Assembly: GCF_965221945.1 (NCBI RefSeq)
Contig: NZ_OZ244925.1
Location: 3,410,001-3,474,000, forward strand
Direction of reading: 5' to 3'
Length of the DNA stretch: 64,000 bases
Source of the DNA: Poriferisodalis sp965221945
Lineage (GTDB): Bacteria > Actinomycetota > Acidimicrobiia > Acidimicrobiales > Poriferisodalaceae
The position numbers were made by a program, and so were the translations under genes. Below, piece by piece: positions 49,611-59,690 of the stretch. The stretch's first letter is position 1, and each line of letters begins with the position of its first letter. The notes below the pieces were generated by a model that made no database searches, was not told the DNA's origin, and was given only the letters and a program-made list of their open reading frames with translations.

Positions 49611-50535
49611 GGACAGATTCACGCTCAGCGCAGCAGACCTTCAGACCTCGCCGATGCGCCGGGTGCGCTCGCAAACCGTCCGCTGGCTGTTCATGGGCGC
49701 GGCCGCAGTCACGGTGCTGGTCAGCGCACTCATCATCTGGACAGTTGCCTCGCAGGCGTGGACCTACATCAGCCAGGTGGAGTTCACCAAGCTCACCGAC
49801 ATCGGCTGGTTCCCCCGCCGCGGTCTGTTCGACCTCGGCACGCTGTTGGTCAACTCGCTGCAGATCTCGGTCATCGCCATGGCCGTGGCGGTGCCCTCGG
49901 GTTTCGGCGCGGCGATCTACCTCTCCGAGTACGCGCACCCCAAGGTGCGCAAGGTCATGAAGCCCACGCTCGAGCTGCTGGCCAGCGTCCCCAGTGTGGT
50001 GCTCGGCGTGTTCGCCATCAGCTTCATCACCCCGTCGATCCTCAGCAACTTCTTCAACGAGATCAACTTCTTCAACAAGCTTGCCGCCGGGATCGCAGTC
50101 GGCCTGCTGGTCGTCCCGCTCATCGCCTCGATCGCTGAGGACGCGTTGCGAGCCGTGCCGGTGGCGCTGCGGGAGGCCTCCGCCGGTCTCGGCGCCCGCA
50201 AGGTCACCACTTCCATCCGTGTGGTGCTGCCAGCCGCCATGTCCGGCCTGATGGCCGCCACCATCGTCGGCTTCAGCCGTGCGATCGGCGAAACCATGGT
50301 GGTCACCATCGCGTCGGGCGGCGGCGACACCTCGCTGTTCAACATGTCGATTCTCGAATCGGGCGGCACCATCACCTCGGCCATGGCTGCGCTGGGCCTC
50401 GGCACCGACCAGGTCGCCGGCAACGACCTGGCGTTCCAGAGCCTCTACTTCCTGGGCGCCCTGCTGTTCGTCATGACCCTGGTGCTCAACATGGCAGGCG
50501 ACGTGATCGTCCGCCGGCTGCAGAACAGGTACTGA
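49597..50535 (+). CDS. pstC: Phosphate ABC transporter permease PstC
   Basis: 312 aa with about six membrane helices. The ABC-permease EAA loop reads LREASAGLGARKVTTSIRVV. SFGAAIYLSEY-like text (GFGAAIYLSEYAHP) and LASVPSVVLGVFAISF are PstC features. It pairs with PstA to form the membrane channel. It is preceded by two 5-codon mini-ORFs repeating its own start, which could couple translation. Confidence 0.93.
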   Translation: MSPTPDRFTLSAADLQTSPMRRVRSQTVRWLFMGAAAVTVLVSALIIWTVASQAWTYISQVEFTKLTDIGWFPRRGLFDLGTLLVNSLQISVIAMAVAVPSGFGAAIYLSEYAHPKVRKVMKPTLELLASVPSVVLGVFAISFITPSILSNFFNEINFFNKLAAGIAVGLLVVPLIASIAEDALRAVPVALREASAGLGARKVTTSIRVVLPAAMSGLMAATIVGFSRAIGETMVVTIASGGGDTSLFNMSILESGGTITSAMAALGLGTDQVAGNDLAFQSLYFLGALLFVMTLVLNMAGDVIVRRLQNRY

Positions 50536-50551
50536 GAGCACAGGCCCTGAC

Positions 50552-51490
50552 ATGGCAGTACTGACCACCCCCGCAGGCATCGCCACCAACGCAGCCGACG
50601 TATTGCGCCGTCGCCGCGGCGCCGATGTGACCGGGGCCGTCTTCAAGTGGCTGCTCATCGGCGCCACCGTGTTCGCGACGGGCTTCTTGGCCGTGCTGCT
50701 CGCCGTCATGATCGTGGACGGCTGGGACGTGCTGTCGGGCAACCTCTGGTACTTCCTGACCCACGGCTTCTCGCAGCGCTCGGCTGGAGAGGCCGGCATC
50801 TGGCAAGGCATCATCGGCAGCTTGCAGGTGGCGCTTGTCACGGGCGTCTTTGCGGTGCCGACCGGTGTTGCCACCGCCATCTACCTCGTCGAGTACGCCC
50901 AGGACTCCCGCTTCGCCCGCATCGTCGAGCTGAACATCCGCAATCTGGCCGGTGTGCCCTCGATCGTCTATGGCCTGCTGGGCCTGGCGGTGTTCGTGAA
51001 GGCGCTTCAAGACTTCACACAGGGCAAGTCGGTCATCGCCGGCGGCATGACGCTGGCCGCGATGGTGCTGCCGATCATCGTCATCACTTCGGTCGAGGCG
51101 CTCAAGGCCGTGCCCTCGTCATTGCGCGAAGCCGCGTACGGTGTGGGTGCCACCAAGTGGGAGGTGCTCTCACGCCAGGTCTTGCCGGCCGCGCTGTCCA
51201 CGATCCTCACCGGCACGGTGCTGGCACTGGCGCGCGCCCTCGGCGAGGCAGCGCCGCTGATCTTGGTCGGCGCCGCCACGGGCTTCCTCAGCTTCGGCGA
51301 CGCCAACATGCTCGAGACCTTCGCCGGCCCCTACACGGCGTTGCCGGTACAGATCTTCAACTTCGCTCGCCTGCCCGGCGCAGACTGGGGGGCGAACGCC
51401 GCTGCGGCCAGCGTCGTCATCTTGGTCTTGGTGCTGGCGGTGAACGGCCTCGCTATCTACCTCCGCAACCGCTTCGAAAAGCAGTGGTAG
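50552..51490 (+). CDS. pstA: Phosphate ABC transporter permease PstA
   Basis: 312 aa, about six membrane helices. The EAA loop is LREAAYGVGATKWEVLSRQVL; GVATAIYLVEYAQDSR and NLAGVPSIVYGLLGLAVFV are typical of PstA. It starts 16 bp after pstC and is followed by pstB. Confidence 0.95.
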   Translation: MAVLTTPAGIATNAADVLRRRRGADVTGAVFKWLLIGATVFATGFLAVLLAVMIVDGWDVLSGNLWYFLTHGFSQRSAGEAGIWQGIIGSLQVALVTGVFAVPTGVATAIYLVEYAQDSRFARIVELNIRNLAGVPSIVYGLLGLAVFVKALQDFTQGKSVIAGGMTLAAMVLPIIVITSVEALKAVPSSLREAAYGVGATKWEVLSRQVLPAALSTILTGTVLALARALGEAAPLILVGAATGFLSFGDANMLETFAGPYTALPVQIFNFARLPGADWGANAAAASVVILVLVLAVNGLAIYLRNRFEKQW

Positions 51491-51537
51491 TTGCAGTACA
51501 ACCTCCTTGACGACCTCCCCGAACAGGCGATGATTCT

Positions 51538-52452
<915 letters not shown>

Positions 52453-52496
52453 CGACGCTCACCAGCCAGGCGACACAGATACGACACACTGCAACC

Positions 52497-53207
52497 ATGA
52501 CCGAAGAAGTACGAACCGAGTTCCATCAGTTGATGGACGAGGTTCGTGCCGATCTCGTGCAGATGGGCGGCATGGTGGCCGAGGGCATCTCCGCGGTGAC
52601 CGCAGCGCTGCTCGCGGGCGACATCGGCGGGGCCGACCAGATCATCACCGCCGATGACGAGCTCGACCTGCTCAGTCTGGAGGTCGAGGAGAAGTGCGTG
52701 CAGCTGCTGGCACTGCAGCAGCCGGTGGCGGTCGACCTGCGCACGATCCTGACCGACCTGCGAATGATCTCGGAGATCGAGCGCAGCGGCGACCTGGTCA
52801 CCAACATCGCCAAGGCGGTTGTCCGCTTGCATGGCGCCGAGCTGGAGCCTCGGGTGCGCGGCCTGCTCGACCGGATGCGGGAGCAGGCGGTGCGGCTCAC
52901 TGCCATGGCCATGGATGCCTTCGCCGAGCGTGACGCCGGATTGGCTTCAGTGCTCAACGACGTCGACGACGTGCTCGACGAGCTGCACGGCCAGTACCTC
53001 GACGCGGTGTTCGCATCACGCAATGCGGGCCAGATCGACACCCAGCAGGCCGTGCAGCTGGCCGTGGTGGGCCGCTTCTACGAACGCATCGGCGACCACG
53101 CCGTCAACATCGCCCAGCGCGTCGAGTTCCTGGTGACCGGCCAGTTGCCCGAACATATGGGGGCCAACCGGGCCCGGGCCCGACGGGAGCAGGGCGAGAC
53201 GCTGTGA
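52497..53207 (+). CDS. phoU: Phosphate transport regulator PhoU
   Basis: 236 aa, two three-helix PhoU repeats (~10-115 and ~120-215), each with a metal-contact E/D-rich segment (ITADDELDLLSLEVEEK and ERIGDHAVNIAQRVEF). It links PstB activity to the sensor kinase and represses the pho response when phosphate is plentiful. Its stop overlaps the kinase start (GTGA). Confidence 0.93.
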   Translation: MTEEVRTEFHQLMDEVRADLVQMGGMVAEGISAVTAALLAGDIGGADQIITADDELDLLSLEVEEKCVQLLALQQPVAVDLRTILTDLRMISEIERSGDLVTNIAKAVVRLHGAELEPRVRGLLDRMREQAVRLTAMAMDAFAERDAGLASVLNDVDDVLDELHGQYLDAVFASRNAGQIDTQQAVQLAVVGRFYERIGDHAVNIAQRVEFLVTGQLPEHMGANRARARREQGETL

Positions 53208-54625
53208 TCGCTGCGCTGGTGGCGGCTGCGTCCGCGCTGGCGCTTGCGCTGATCTTGGTTGTCATCATCGGCGTGCGGGCGCGGACGTCGGCTTCCGAGC
53301 GGCTCGGCCGTGTGGTGCACCGCTTTTCTGGTGAGGGCGAGCCCGACGGGCCGCGTCCCGGCGAATCACGTCTCGACGACTACGGCCTGGATGACTGGAT
53401 CACCCATCTGGAGTCGGTTGCCACGACAGCTGCCATGACGGCCAACCTGGCTGAGCGGGACCGGGCGCGCTGGCAGCTGGCCATGAACGAGCTCTCGGTG
53501 GGCGTGGTACTGGTGGACGAGGACGGCACTGTCTGTGCCAGCAATGCGCTGGCCGACGAGATGATGTCGGCCCGCGACGCGATGGCACTGGTTGGCGCAG
53601 GGGTGACCCAGTTGCTCGAGGCGGCCCGGGACGGGCACGCTCGCTCCCGCATCGTGAAGCTGACCGGTCCGCCGCCGCGCGTGATCGAGATCAGCGCTCA
53701 CCCCGTGGCGAGCGACCGTCACGCTCTGGGCGCAGTGGCGGTGATTGCGGACCGGACTGAGGGTGCGCGGGTCGACCACGTGCGCCGTGACTTCGTGGCC
53801 AACCTGAGCCATGAGCTGCGGACGCCGGTGGGCGCCATTGCGCTGCTGTCCGAGACGCTGGCCGAAGAGGGCGATGCGGAGGTGCGCACCCGGCTCGTCG
53901 ACCGCATCAGTGCCGAGGCTGAGCGGGTGCGACTCATCATCGACGACCTGCTGGAGCTGAGCCGGGTCGAGCTGGAGGGCTCCATGCGGCGGGCATCGGT
54001 GCCGGTTGTGCCGCTGCTGAGCGAGGTGGCACACCAGTACTCCGAGCACGCCCGCAAGCACGACGTGGCGCTGGTGCGGCCGGCTGTTGATCAAGACGAT
54101 GATCAGGGCATCGCGCTGCACGCCGATCGGGGGCAGCTGCTGCGAGCGGTTGGCAACCTGGTCGACAACGCCATCAAGTACAGCGACCCCGGTTCGGAGG
54201 TGCGGTTGAGCGTGGCTCCCCGTTCGGTCGACGACGGGCCGCCGTCAGCGGTGCTGGCCGATGCGGACGCGGCGGTGACTCGGATCGGGCCTCCGGATGC
54301 ATTTGGGGCGTTGGATGCGGCTGACTCGTTGGATGATCTGGATGATCTGGATGGCACAGCTGACGCATCCGAGGCAGCCAAGACATGGGTGGACATCGTG
54401 GTTGCCGACGAGGGCATCGGCATTCCCGCCGATGAGACCGAGCGGGTATTCGAGCGCTTCTACCGGGTCGACAAAGCTCGTGCCCGTTCTACGGGCGGCA
54501 CCGGTTTGGGCCTGAGCATCGTGCGCCACGTGGTTGCCAATCATGGCGGCGAGGTGATGCTGCATACGCGTGAGGGCGTCGGCACCACGTTCACACTGAG
54601 ATTCCCCGCTCCCGAAGACTCTTGA
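53204..54625 (+). CDS. Phosphate sensor histidine kinase (PhoR/SenX3-like)
   Basis: 473 aa from GTG 53204. One membrane helix (3-24), a PAS-like region (~88-190), the HisKA box FVANLSHELRTP with His203, and the HATPase N, G1 and G2 boxes (LVDNAIKYS, DEGIGIPADE, GGTGLGLSIV). A Ser/Asp-rich insertion with repeated LDD lies between the N box and G1 box and is unlike usual SenX3. It phosphorylates the regulator encoded next. Confidence 0.92.
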   Translation: MIAALVAAASALALALILVVIIGVRARTSASERLGRVVHRFSGEGEPDGPRPGESRLDDYGLDDWITHLESVATTAAMTANLAERDRARWQLAMNELSVGVVLVDEDGTVCASNALADEMMSARDAMALVGAGVTQLLEAARDGHARSRIVKLTGPPPRVIEISAHPVASDRHALGAVAVIADRTEGARVDHVRRDFVANLSHELRTPVGAIALLSETLAEEGDAEVRTRLVDRISAEAERVRLIIDDLLELSRVELEGSMRRASVPVVPLLSEVAHQYSEHARKHDVALVRPAVDQDDDQGIALHADRGQLLRAVGNLVDNAIKYSDPGSEVRLSVAPRSVDDGPPSAVLADADAAVTRIGPPDAFGALDAADSLDDLDDLDGTADASEAAKTWVDIVVADEGIGIPADETERVFERFYRVDKARARSTGGTGLGLSIVRHVVANHGGEVMLHTREGVGTTFTLRFPAPEDS

Positions 54626-54654
54626 CAGAACCCTTGAGGCAACCAGGCAGGACA

Positions 54655-55371
54655 ATGACGACATCGATACTGGTCGTAGACGACGAGCCGTCCTTCACCG
54701 AGGCCCTCACCGTGGGCTTGCGGCGCGAGGGCTTCGAGGTGCGCACTGCCGCTGACGGCCGCGCCGCCCTGGCCGAGATCAGCGAGTCCGAGCCCGATCT
54801 GGTGTTGCTGGACGTGATGCTGCCCGGCATGTCGGGCTTGGATGTCTGCAGGGAGATCCGCAAGTCGTCACGGGTGCCGCTCATCATGGTGACCGCTCGT
54901 GGCGAGGAGATCGATGCCGTCGTGGGCCTGGAGGTGGGTGCCGACGACTATGTCACCAAGCCGTACCGGCTGCGCGAACTGGTGGCTCGCATGCGGGCGG
55001 TGCTGCGGCGCGCTTCGGGCCAGCCGGTCGAGCCCGAGGGCGACACCACCTGTCTGATCGAGGGCGACGTGGCGCTCGACATCGATCGACATGAGCTGCG
55101 GGTGGGCGGCGAGCTGGTGACCCTGGCGCTGAAGGAATTCGAGCTGCTGGCCTACTTGCTGCAGAACGCCGGCCGGGTGGTGACCCGCGACAGCCTCATG
55201 CAGAACGTGTGGGGCTACGACTACATCGGTGACACCAAGACGATTGACGTTCATGTGAAGCGGCTGCGGGCCAAAATCGAGGACGATCCGTCGAATCCGC
55301 AGCGGATCACAACCATCCGCGGTCTGGGTTATCGCTACGAGCGGACTGCGGCGAGGCCCGACACCTCATGA
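54655..55371 (+). CDS. OmpR-family response regulator (PhoP/RegX3-like)
   Basis: 238 aa from ATG 54655. Receiver residues D9, D10, the phosphorylated D53 (LLDVMLPGMSG) and the conserved Lys in YVTKPYRLREL are intact. The winged helix has LALKEFELLAYLLQNAGRVV and TIDVHVKRLRAKIEDDP. It should bind the PHO boxes upstream of pstS. Confidence 0.94.
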   Translation: MTTSILVVDDEPSFTEALTVGLRREGFEVRTAADGRAALAEISESEPDLVLLDVMLPGMSGLDVCREIRKSSRVPLIMVTARGEEIDAVVGLEVGADDYVTKPYRLRELVARMRAVLRRASGQPVEPEGDTTCLIEGDVALDIDRHELRVGGELVTLALKEFELLAYLLQNAGRVVTRDSLMQNVWGYDYIGDTKTIDVHVKRLRAKIEDDPSNPQRITTIRGLGYRYERTAARPDTS

Positions 55372-55392
55372 GCCCCCCATGACTGCGGGCTG

Positions 55393-56838
55393 ATGCAACC
55401 GTTCACCTGGCTCGCCCGCACGCACCTGCTGTCCGCCGCAGGCGATGCGCTGATCGCGATTGCGCTGGCCGGGTCGCTGTTCTTCAACTTGGATCCGGCT
55501 GCTGCGCGGCCCAAGGTGGCGTTGTACCTGCTGGTGACCATGGCGCCGTTCGCCTTGGTCGGGCCGCTTATTGGGCCGCTGGTGGATCGTGCCCGTGGCG
55601 GGCGCCGGAGCATGATCATCGGTGCCGGTATTGCCCGTGCGGTCCTGGCGCTGCTGATGGTGCGCCACCTCGACTCGCTGCTGCTGTTCCCGGAGGCGTT
55701 CGGTGCGCTGGTGGCGGGCAAGACGTACCACGTGGCTAAGAGCGCGGTGGTGCCGGGGCTGGTGCGCGAAGAACGCGACCTGGTGGAGGCGAACTCGAAG
55801 CTGATGTTGCTGAGCGGGCTGGGGGGTGCGCTTGCCGCTGGGCCGGGCGTGCTGTTGAGCTTGATCTCTTCGCGCTGGGTGCTGGTGCTGGCGTCGGTGG
55901 TGTTCGTGCTGATGACGTTCCCCGCTGCCCGGCTGCCCCGCACGGCTGTGCGGCCGCCGCGGTCGCACCCCGGTGAGGCGGACCACGTGCCTCAGGTGCC
56001 TCAACCGGGACCGGCGCCTCGTCACGACCGTCCCGACAGCGACCCGTATTCCGAGCCGCTCGGTCCCCGTTGGCGAAGGCCATCAGAGCTCTACACGGGG
56101 CCATGGCGTGACGAGGGGGACATCGAAGGGGGCATCGGAGTCGGCAGCGACCCGGGTGGGCGTCCGCAGCCAGGCCCGCCGGCGGTGCCGAGACAGGCTC
56201 CCGCTACGACGCGACGGGGCGGGATGCTGCTGGCGGGCTCGGCCATGGGCGTCGTGCGTGCCATGACCGGCTTCACGCTGTTTCTTATTGCGTTCTGGCT
56301 GCGCACCGACGATGCGGCGCCGTGGTGGTTCGGTTTCATGTTCACGGCGAGTGCTGTCGGCCAGCTGGTGGGCGCCGTGTCCGCGCCCTGGTTGCGTCGC
56401 CGCATCCGTGAGGAGGCCCTGCTCGCCTGCACTCTTCTGCTGGCAGCCGTTGTGTCGTTCTATGTGGTGACGGCGCCCGATCGGGTATCGGTGCTGGGGC
56501 TGGCCATGGTGATCGGACTCATGTCCGCTCTGGGGAAGCTGTGCTTCGACGCGATCGTGCAGCGCGACGAGCTGCCTGCGGATCATGGCCGCACGTTTGC
56601 CCGCTTCGAGACCCGCTTCCAGGTGATGTGGGTGATCGGCGCGCTGGTGCCGGTGGTTACGCCGAACGGCATCCTGCCGCTGCGGGCCGGGGTGATGCTG
56701 CTGGGCATCGCCGCCACCGTGGCGGTGGTTCTCTACCTCGGGGGGCTGTGGGCGCTGGCTCGGGGCCGGCGTCCTCCTTCGGAGATCATCGCCACCCGTG
56801 TGCGGACCCGTATCCGCCGCAAGAATCAGACGTCGTGA
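55393..56838 (+). CDS. MFS transporter
   Basis: 481 aa with two sets of membrane helices separated by a long polar insertion (residues ~195-280; PGEADHVPQVPQPGPAPRHD and similar). GPLIGPLVDRARGGRR is an MFS A-motif-like loop between helices 2 and 3. The substrate is unknown. It follows the response regulator by 21 bp, but the pho box array is far upstream, so co-regulation is speculative. Confidence 0.8.
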   Translation: MQPFTWLARTHLLSAAGDALIAIALAGSLFFNLDPAAARPKVALYLLVTMAPFALVGPLIGPLVDRARGGRRSMIIGAGIARAVLALLMVRHLDSLLLFPEAFGALVAGKTYHVAKSAVVPGLVREERDLVEANSKLMLLSGLGGALAAGPGVLLSLISSRWVLVLASVVFVLMTFPAARLPRTAVRPPRSHPGEADHVPQVPQPGPAPRHDRPDSDPYSEPLGPRWRRPSELYTGPWRDEGDIEGGIGVGSDPGGRPQPGPPAVPRQAPATTRRGGMLLAGSAMGVVRAMTGFTLFLIAFWLRTDDAAPWWFGFMFTASAVGQLVGAVSAPWLRRRIREEALLACTLLLAAVVSFYVVTAPDRVSVLGLAMVIGLMSALGKLCFDAIVQRDELPADHGRTFARFETRFQVMWVIGALVPVVTPNGILPLRAGVMLLGIAATVAVVLYLGGLWALARGRRPPSEIIATRVRTRIRRKNQTS

Positions 56839-56861
56839 CTAGCCGTGGTAACTGGTCAAGT

Positions 56862-56990
56862 GGCAGGTTGAGGCGGGCTAGCCACAGGCCGGCCAGCCAG
56901 AGGCCGGGCGCCGCAAGCAGGTCTGGCGCAAGAACGTCGGGCTAGAGCGGCAGGTCGAGGCGGGCTAGCCACAGGCCGGGCGCCGCAAGC
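56862..56990. repeat. Partial duplication of the 3' end of the DUF2342 gene
   Basis: The segment GGCAGGTCGAGGCGGGCTAG through CCGCAAGC at 56949-56990 (the C-terminal codons of the reverse-strand gene) recurs with a ~15-bp insertion at 56862-56918 just downstream of its stop. The copy is untranslated. Confidence 0.8.
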
Positions 56991-58219
56991 TCGTTGGGTG
57001 TCGGGAGCGCCCCTTGTTCCCACAGGCGGGCCAAGCCCTCCCGGCCGGCTCGCTCGATCACGCCGGCAACGAAGTTGTCGCCCCGGTAGCGGGCTTCGGC
57101 GCTCAGCCGCACTCCCAGCAGCCGATCTGCAAAGTCCGTTCCCTGCGCGGCAACCTGGCGTCGCCGCACGGCCTCGCTCAGTGCGCCGAAGCCACCGATG
57201 AGCCGGGGCCCCGCCTGGGCGACCACATCATCGACATAGGCGTGGACGACGCTCAGCAGCGTCTCGAGCCGTTGCACGGTGTCGTTTTGGCTGTCGTCTC
57301 GTGACACGCCCAACAGCAGCTCGGGGTTGCCGAAGATGCGCTGCAGCTGCGTGTTCATCTGCTGGGATGCGTCCGCGCTGTCGGCGAGCGCCGTGAGGTC
57401 GAGGTCCAGGTCGTCAAAGGTGGGCTCGCTGCGGCGGAAGCCGTCCACGTAGCGGTGCAGCAGCCTGTCGAGCTCGGCATGCACGTGTGTCACCGACAGC
57501 ACCGAGTGCATGGCGTGCTCCCGGATGGCGACCCACAGCATCACGTCGTCGACGTCGAGGCTCCATTCGCCGGCGAAGTCGGTGATGTTGGCGGGCACGA
57601 TGAGCACTCGGTCGTGCCGGCGGGGCACCCCGAGGTCCGAGTTGCCGAATGCCTTGGTGGCGAGGTGGCCGGCCATCATGCCGGCGGTCATGGCCACGGT
57701 CATCGGGCTCATCATGCGGAGCAGGCCGGCGAAGGGGTCCATGCTGTGTTCTTGACCATGTTCTTGGTCGCTGGCCAGGCGTTCGGACAGGCGATCCATG
57801 AGGGGGCGGATGGTTTCGAGTGCGTCGCTGGCCCACCCCGAGCGGGTGACAGGATCGGTGCGTGGGGGACGGCCGCCGGATGTGGGATCGAGGTTGGTGA
57901 CATGGGCCACATGCAGTTCTGCTACCCGGCTGATCTCGCTGAGGCGGTGCCGGACGACTGGGTCGACGTTGTGTTCGAGCTTGCCGCCGGTGGCGAGTTG
58001 GTTGGCGGCCTGCCGGGCGCCTTCCCAGAGGTTTGCGTCATTGCCGAGGAGCGCGGCGATGTCACCGAGAAACGGGATGCCCGAGAACGGGTTGTCTTCG
58101 TCGTCGGGAGGGGCCACAACGGCATGGTACGGCTGGGCGAACCGGCCGAGGGTGTCGCTGGGATGGGGTGTCGCTGGGATCGGGTGTCGCTGGGATCGGG
58201 TGTCGCTGGGATCGGGCAT
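56942..58219 (-). CDS. DUF2342-like zincin-fold protein with degenerate metal motif
   Basis: 425 aa from ATG 58219; GTG 58117 is an alternative start after the repeat. NPFSGIPFLGDIAALLG, LLRMMSPMTVAMTAGMMAGH and HDRVLIVPANITDFAGEWSL match COG5282/DUF2342. Where family members carry HExxH, this one reads WVAIREHAMHSVL, so zinc binding and protease activity are doubtful. The family is near coenzyme F420 genes in some actinobacteria; its role is unknown. The 5' end carries 16-bp tandem repeats whose frame rotates, so the first ~30 residues are probably not conserved. Confidence 0.75.
   Translation of the reverse strand: MPDPSDTRSQRHPIPATPHPSDTLGRFAQPYHAVVAPPDDEDNPFSGIPFLGDIAALLGNDANLWEGARQAANQLATGGKLEHNVDPVVRHRLSEISRVAELHVAHVTNLDPTSGGRPPRTDPVTRSGWASDALETIRPLMDRLSERLASDQEHGQEHSMDPFAGLLRMMSPMTVAMTAGMMAGHLATKAFGNSDLGVPRRHDRVLIVPANITDFAGEWSLDVDDVMLWVAIREHAMHSVLSVTHVHAELDRLLHRYVDGFRRSEPTFDDLDLDLTALADSADASQQMNTQLQRIFGNPELLLGVSRDDSQNDTVQRLETLLSVVHAYVDDVVAQAGPRLIGGFGALSEAVRRRQVAAQGTDFADRLLGVRLSAEARYRGDNFVAGVIERAGREGLARLWEQGALPTPNELAAPGLWLARLDLPL
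58150..58213 (-). repeat. Four tandem copies of a 16-bp repeat at the DUF2342 gene start
   Basis: GGGTGTCGCTGGGATC at 58166, 58182 and 58198, and a one-base variant at 58150 (+ strand reading). Sixteen is not a multiple of three, so copy-number change would shift the frame if translation begins at 58219. Confidence 0.95.
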
Positions 58220-58257
58220 GGTAGGGCTGGGCGCACCGGCTGGGGCATCGTAGGGAT

Positions 58258-59223
58258 ATGACCCCACGGATCGCGGTGACGGGCGCGGGCGGCGTGATCG
58301 GCGCCCGGGTGCTGCAGTGGCTGGCTGGGTCCTTCGACGAGGTCGTGGATATCGACGATGCTGGCGGGGCTGGCGGGGCTGGCGGGGCTGACCTGTTCGG
58401 CGCCGAGGTACTGGTGCACTTGCGGTTGACCCGTGAGGTGACCACGGATCGTCTGCGCCGGGTACTCGCAGTTGCGGATGGGGTCAAACATCTGACGCTG
58501 GTGTCGAGCGCCGCCGTCTATGGGGCGTGGCCGAACCATCCGACGCCCATCTCGGAGGACGTGCCGGTGCGGCCCAATCTCGAGTCGTCGTTCGCCGTGC
58601 ACCAGGCTGATGCCGAACGCACGGTCCTGGACTGGCGTGATGCTGATCCAGCCCGCACGGTGGCGATTCTGCGGCCGGCGCCTGTGGTTTCGAGCGGCAT
58701 CGGGGGGCCGATCGGCGAGGCGATGCTTGCCGCAGCGCCCATTCGCACTGGAAGCGACGATCCGCCCGTGCAGTTCCTGCACCTGGACGACCTGGCGTCC
58801 GCCGTTGTGCTCGCCACGCAGCGCCGCCTGTCGGGCGTGTTCAACGTGGCCCCCGACGGCTGGCTGTCGCCTGGCGAGCTGCGGGCCCTGCTGGGGGCCC
58901 GGCCCAAGATCCGCCTGCCCATGCCGTTGCCCAAGCGGCTCGACCGCTACGTGGCCAGCCGGGTCGGCCATTCCGCCCCCGAGGGACTGCTGCCGTACAC
59001 CCGCTATAGCTGGGTGGTGGCCAACGATCGGCTCCGTGCGGAGGGCTGGACGCCCCGCTACAGCAGTGCCCAGGCGTACGTGATTGCGGACGTCGGAATG
59101 CCCTGGGACGACCTCAATGCGCGCCAACGCCAGCACGCGATGTTGGTCGGCGCAGGGGCTGCTTTGGTGGCCGGAGGGTGGGCTGCCGCGGCCTGGCTCC
59201 GGCGCTCCTACGCTTTGCGATGA
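58258..59223 (+). CDS. NAD-dependent epimerase/dehydratase (extended SDR)
   Basis: 321 aa. RIAVTGAGGVIGARVLQWLA is the Rossmann GxxGxxG motif, VSSAAVYG replaces the usual YxxxK region context, and FLHLDDLASAVVLAT is the typical late SDR segment. The catalytic YxxxK is not seen in standard form, so activity is uncertain. A (GGA) repeat in DAGGAGGAGGADLFG arises from a 9-bp tandem repeat. C-terminal WAAAAWLRRSYALR is hydrophobic. It overlaps moaE by 4 bp. Confidence 0.8.
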   Translation: MTPRIAVTGAGGVIGARVLQWLAGSFDEVVDIDDAGGAGGAGGADLFGAEVLVHLRLTREVTTDRLRRVLAVADGVKHLTLVSSAAVYGAWPNHPTPISEDVPVRPNLESSFAVHQADAERTVLDWRDADPARTVAILRPAPVVSSGIGGPIGEAMLAAAPIRTGSDDPPVQFLHLDDLASAVVLATQRRLSGVFNVAPDGWLSPGELRALLGARPKIRLPMPLPKRLDRYVASRVGHSAPEGLLPYTRYSWVVANDRLRAEGWTPRYSSAQAYVIADVGMPWDDLNARQRQHAMLVGAGAALVAGGWAAAAWLRRSYALR

Positions 59224-59690
59224 TGATGGTGCCGCCGCAGCACGACACTTGGGTGGAATTGACGCCCGAGGAGCTGCCGATCGCGGCCATTTATGACTGG
59301 GCGCTCGACCCGGAGGCGGGGGCGGTGGTGCTGTTCTCGGGCACGGTCCGTGACCACGCCGAGCACCGCACGGGTGTTACGCAATTGGTCTATGAGGCGT
59401 ACGAGTCGGAGGTTGGGCCGCGGCTTGCCGACATCGCTGCCGAGATGCGGCAGCGGTGGCCGAGCGTGCGCAAGGCGGCGCTGTTGCATCGGGTGGGGAC
59501 ACTGTGCCTGACCGAGAGCTCGGTGGTGGTGGCCGCTTCGGCTCCGCATCGTGATGCAGCATTCGAAGCCGCCCGGTTCGGTATCGATACCTTGAAGGCC
59601 ACGGTGCCGATCTGGAAGCAAGAGCATCACGACGGCGGAACCGACTGGGGTTTGCAGCCGCAGCCGATCGCGCAGGTGCCCGGGTCATGA
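59220..59690 (+). CDS. moaE: Molybdopterin synthase catalytic subunit MoaE
   Basis: 156 aa from ATG 59220, overlapping the upstream stop (ATGA). AVVLFSGTVRDHAEHR and the catalytic KATVPIWKQEHH (Lys126 and Lys133) are intact; LVYEAYESEV is also typical. It inserts sulfur into precursor Z with MoaD, which is not in the window. The MoCo made would serve molybdoenzymes such as xanthine dehydrogenase-type proteins. Confidence 0.92.
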   Translation: MMMVPPQHDTWVELTPEELPIAAIYDWALDPEAGAVVLFSGTVRDHAEHRTGVTQLVYEAYESEVGPRLADIAAEMRQRWPSVRKAALLHRVGTLCLTESSVVVAASAPHRDAAFEAARFGIDTLKATVPIWKQEHHDGGTDWGLQPQPIAQVPGS

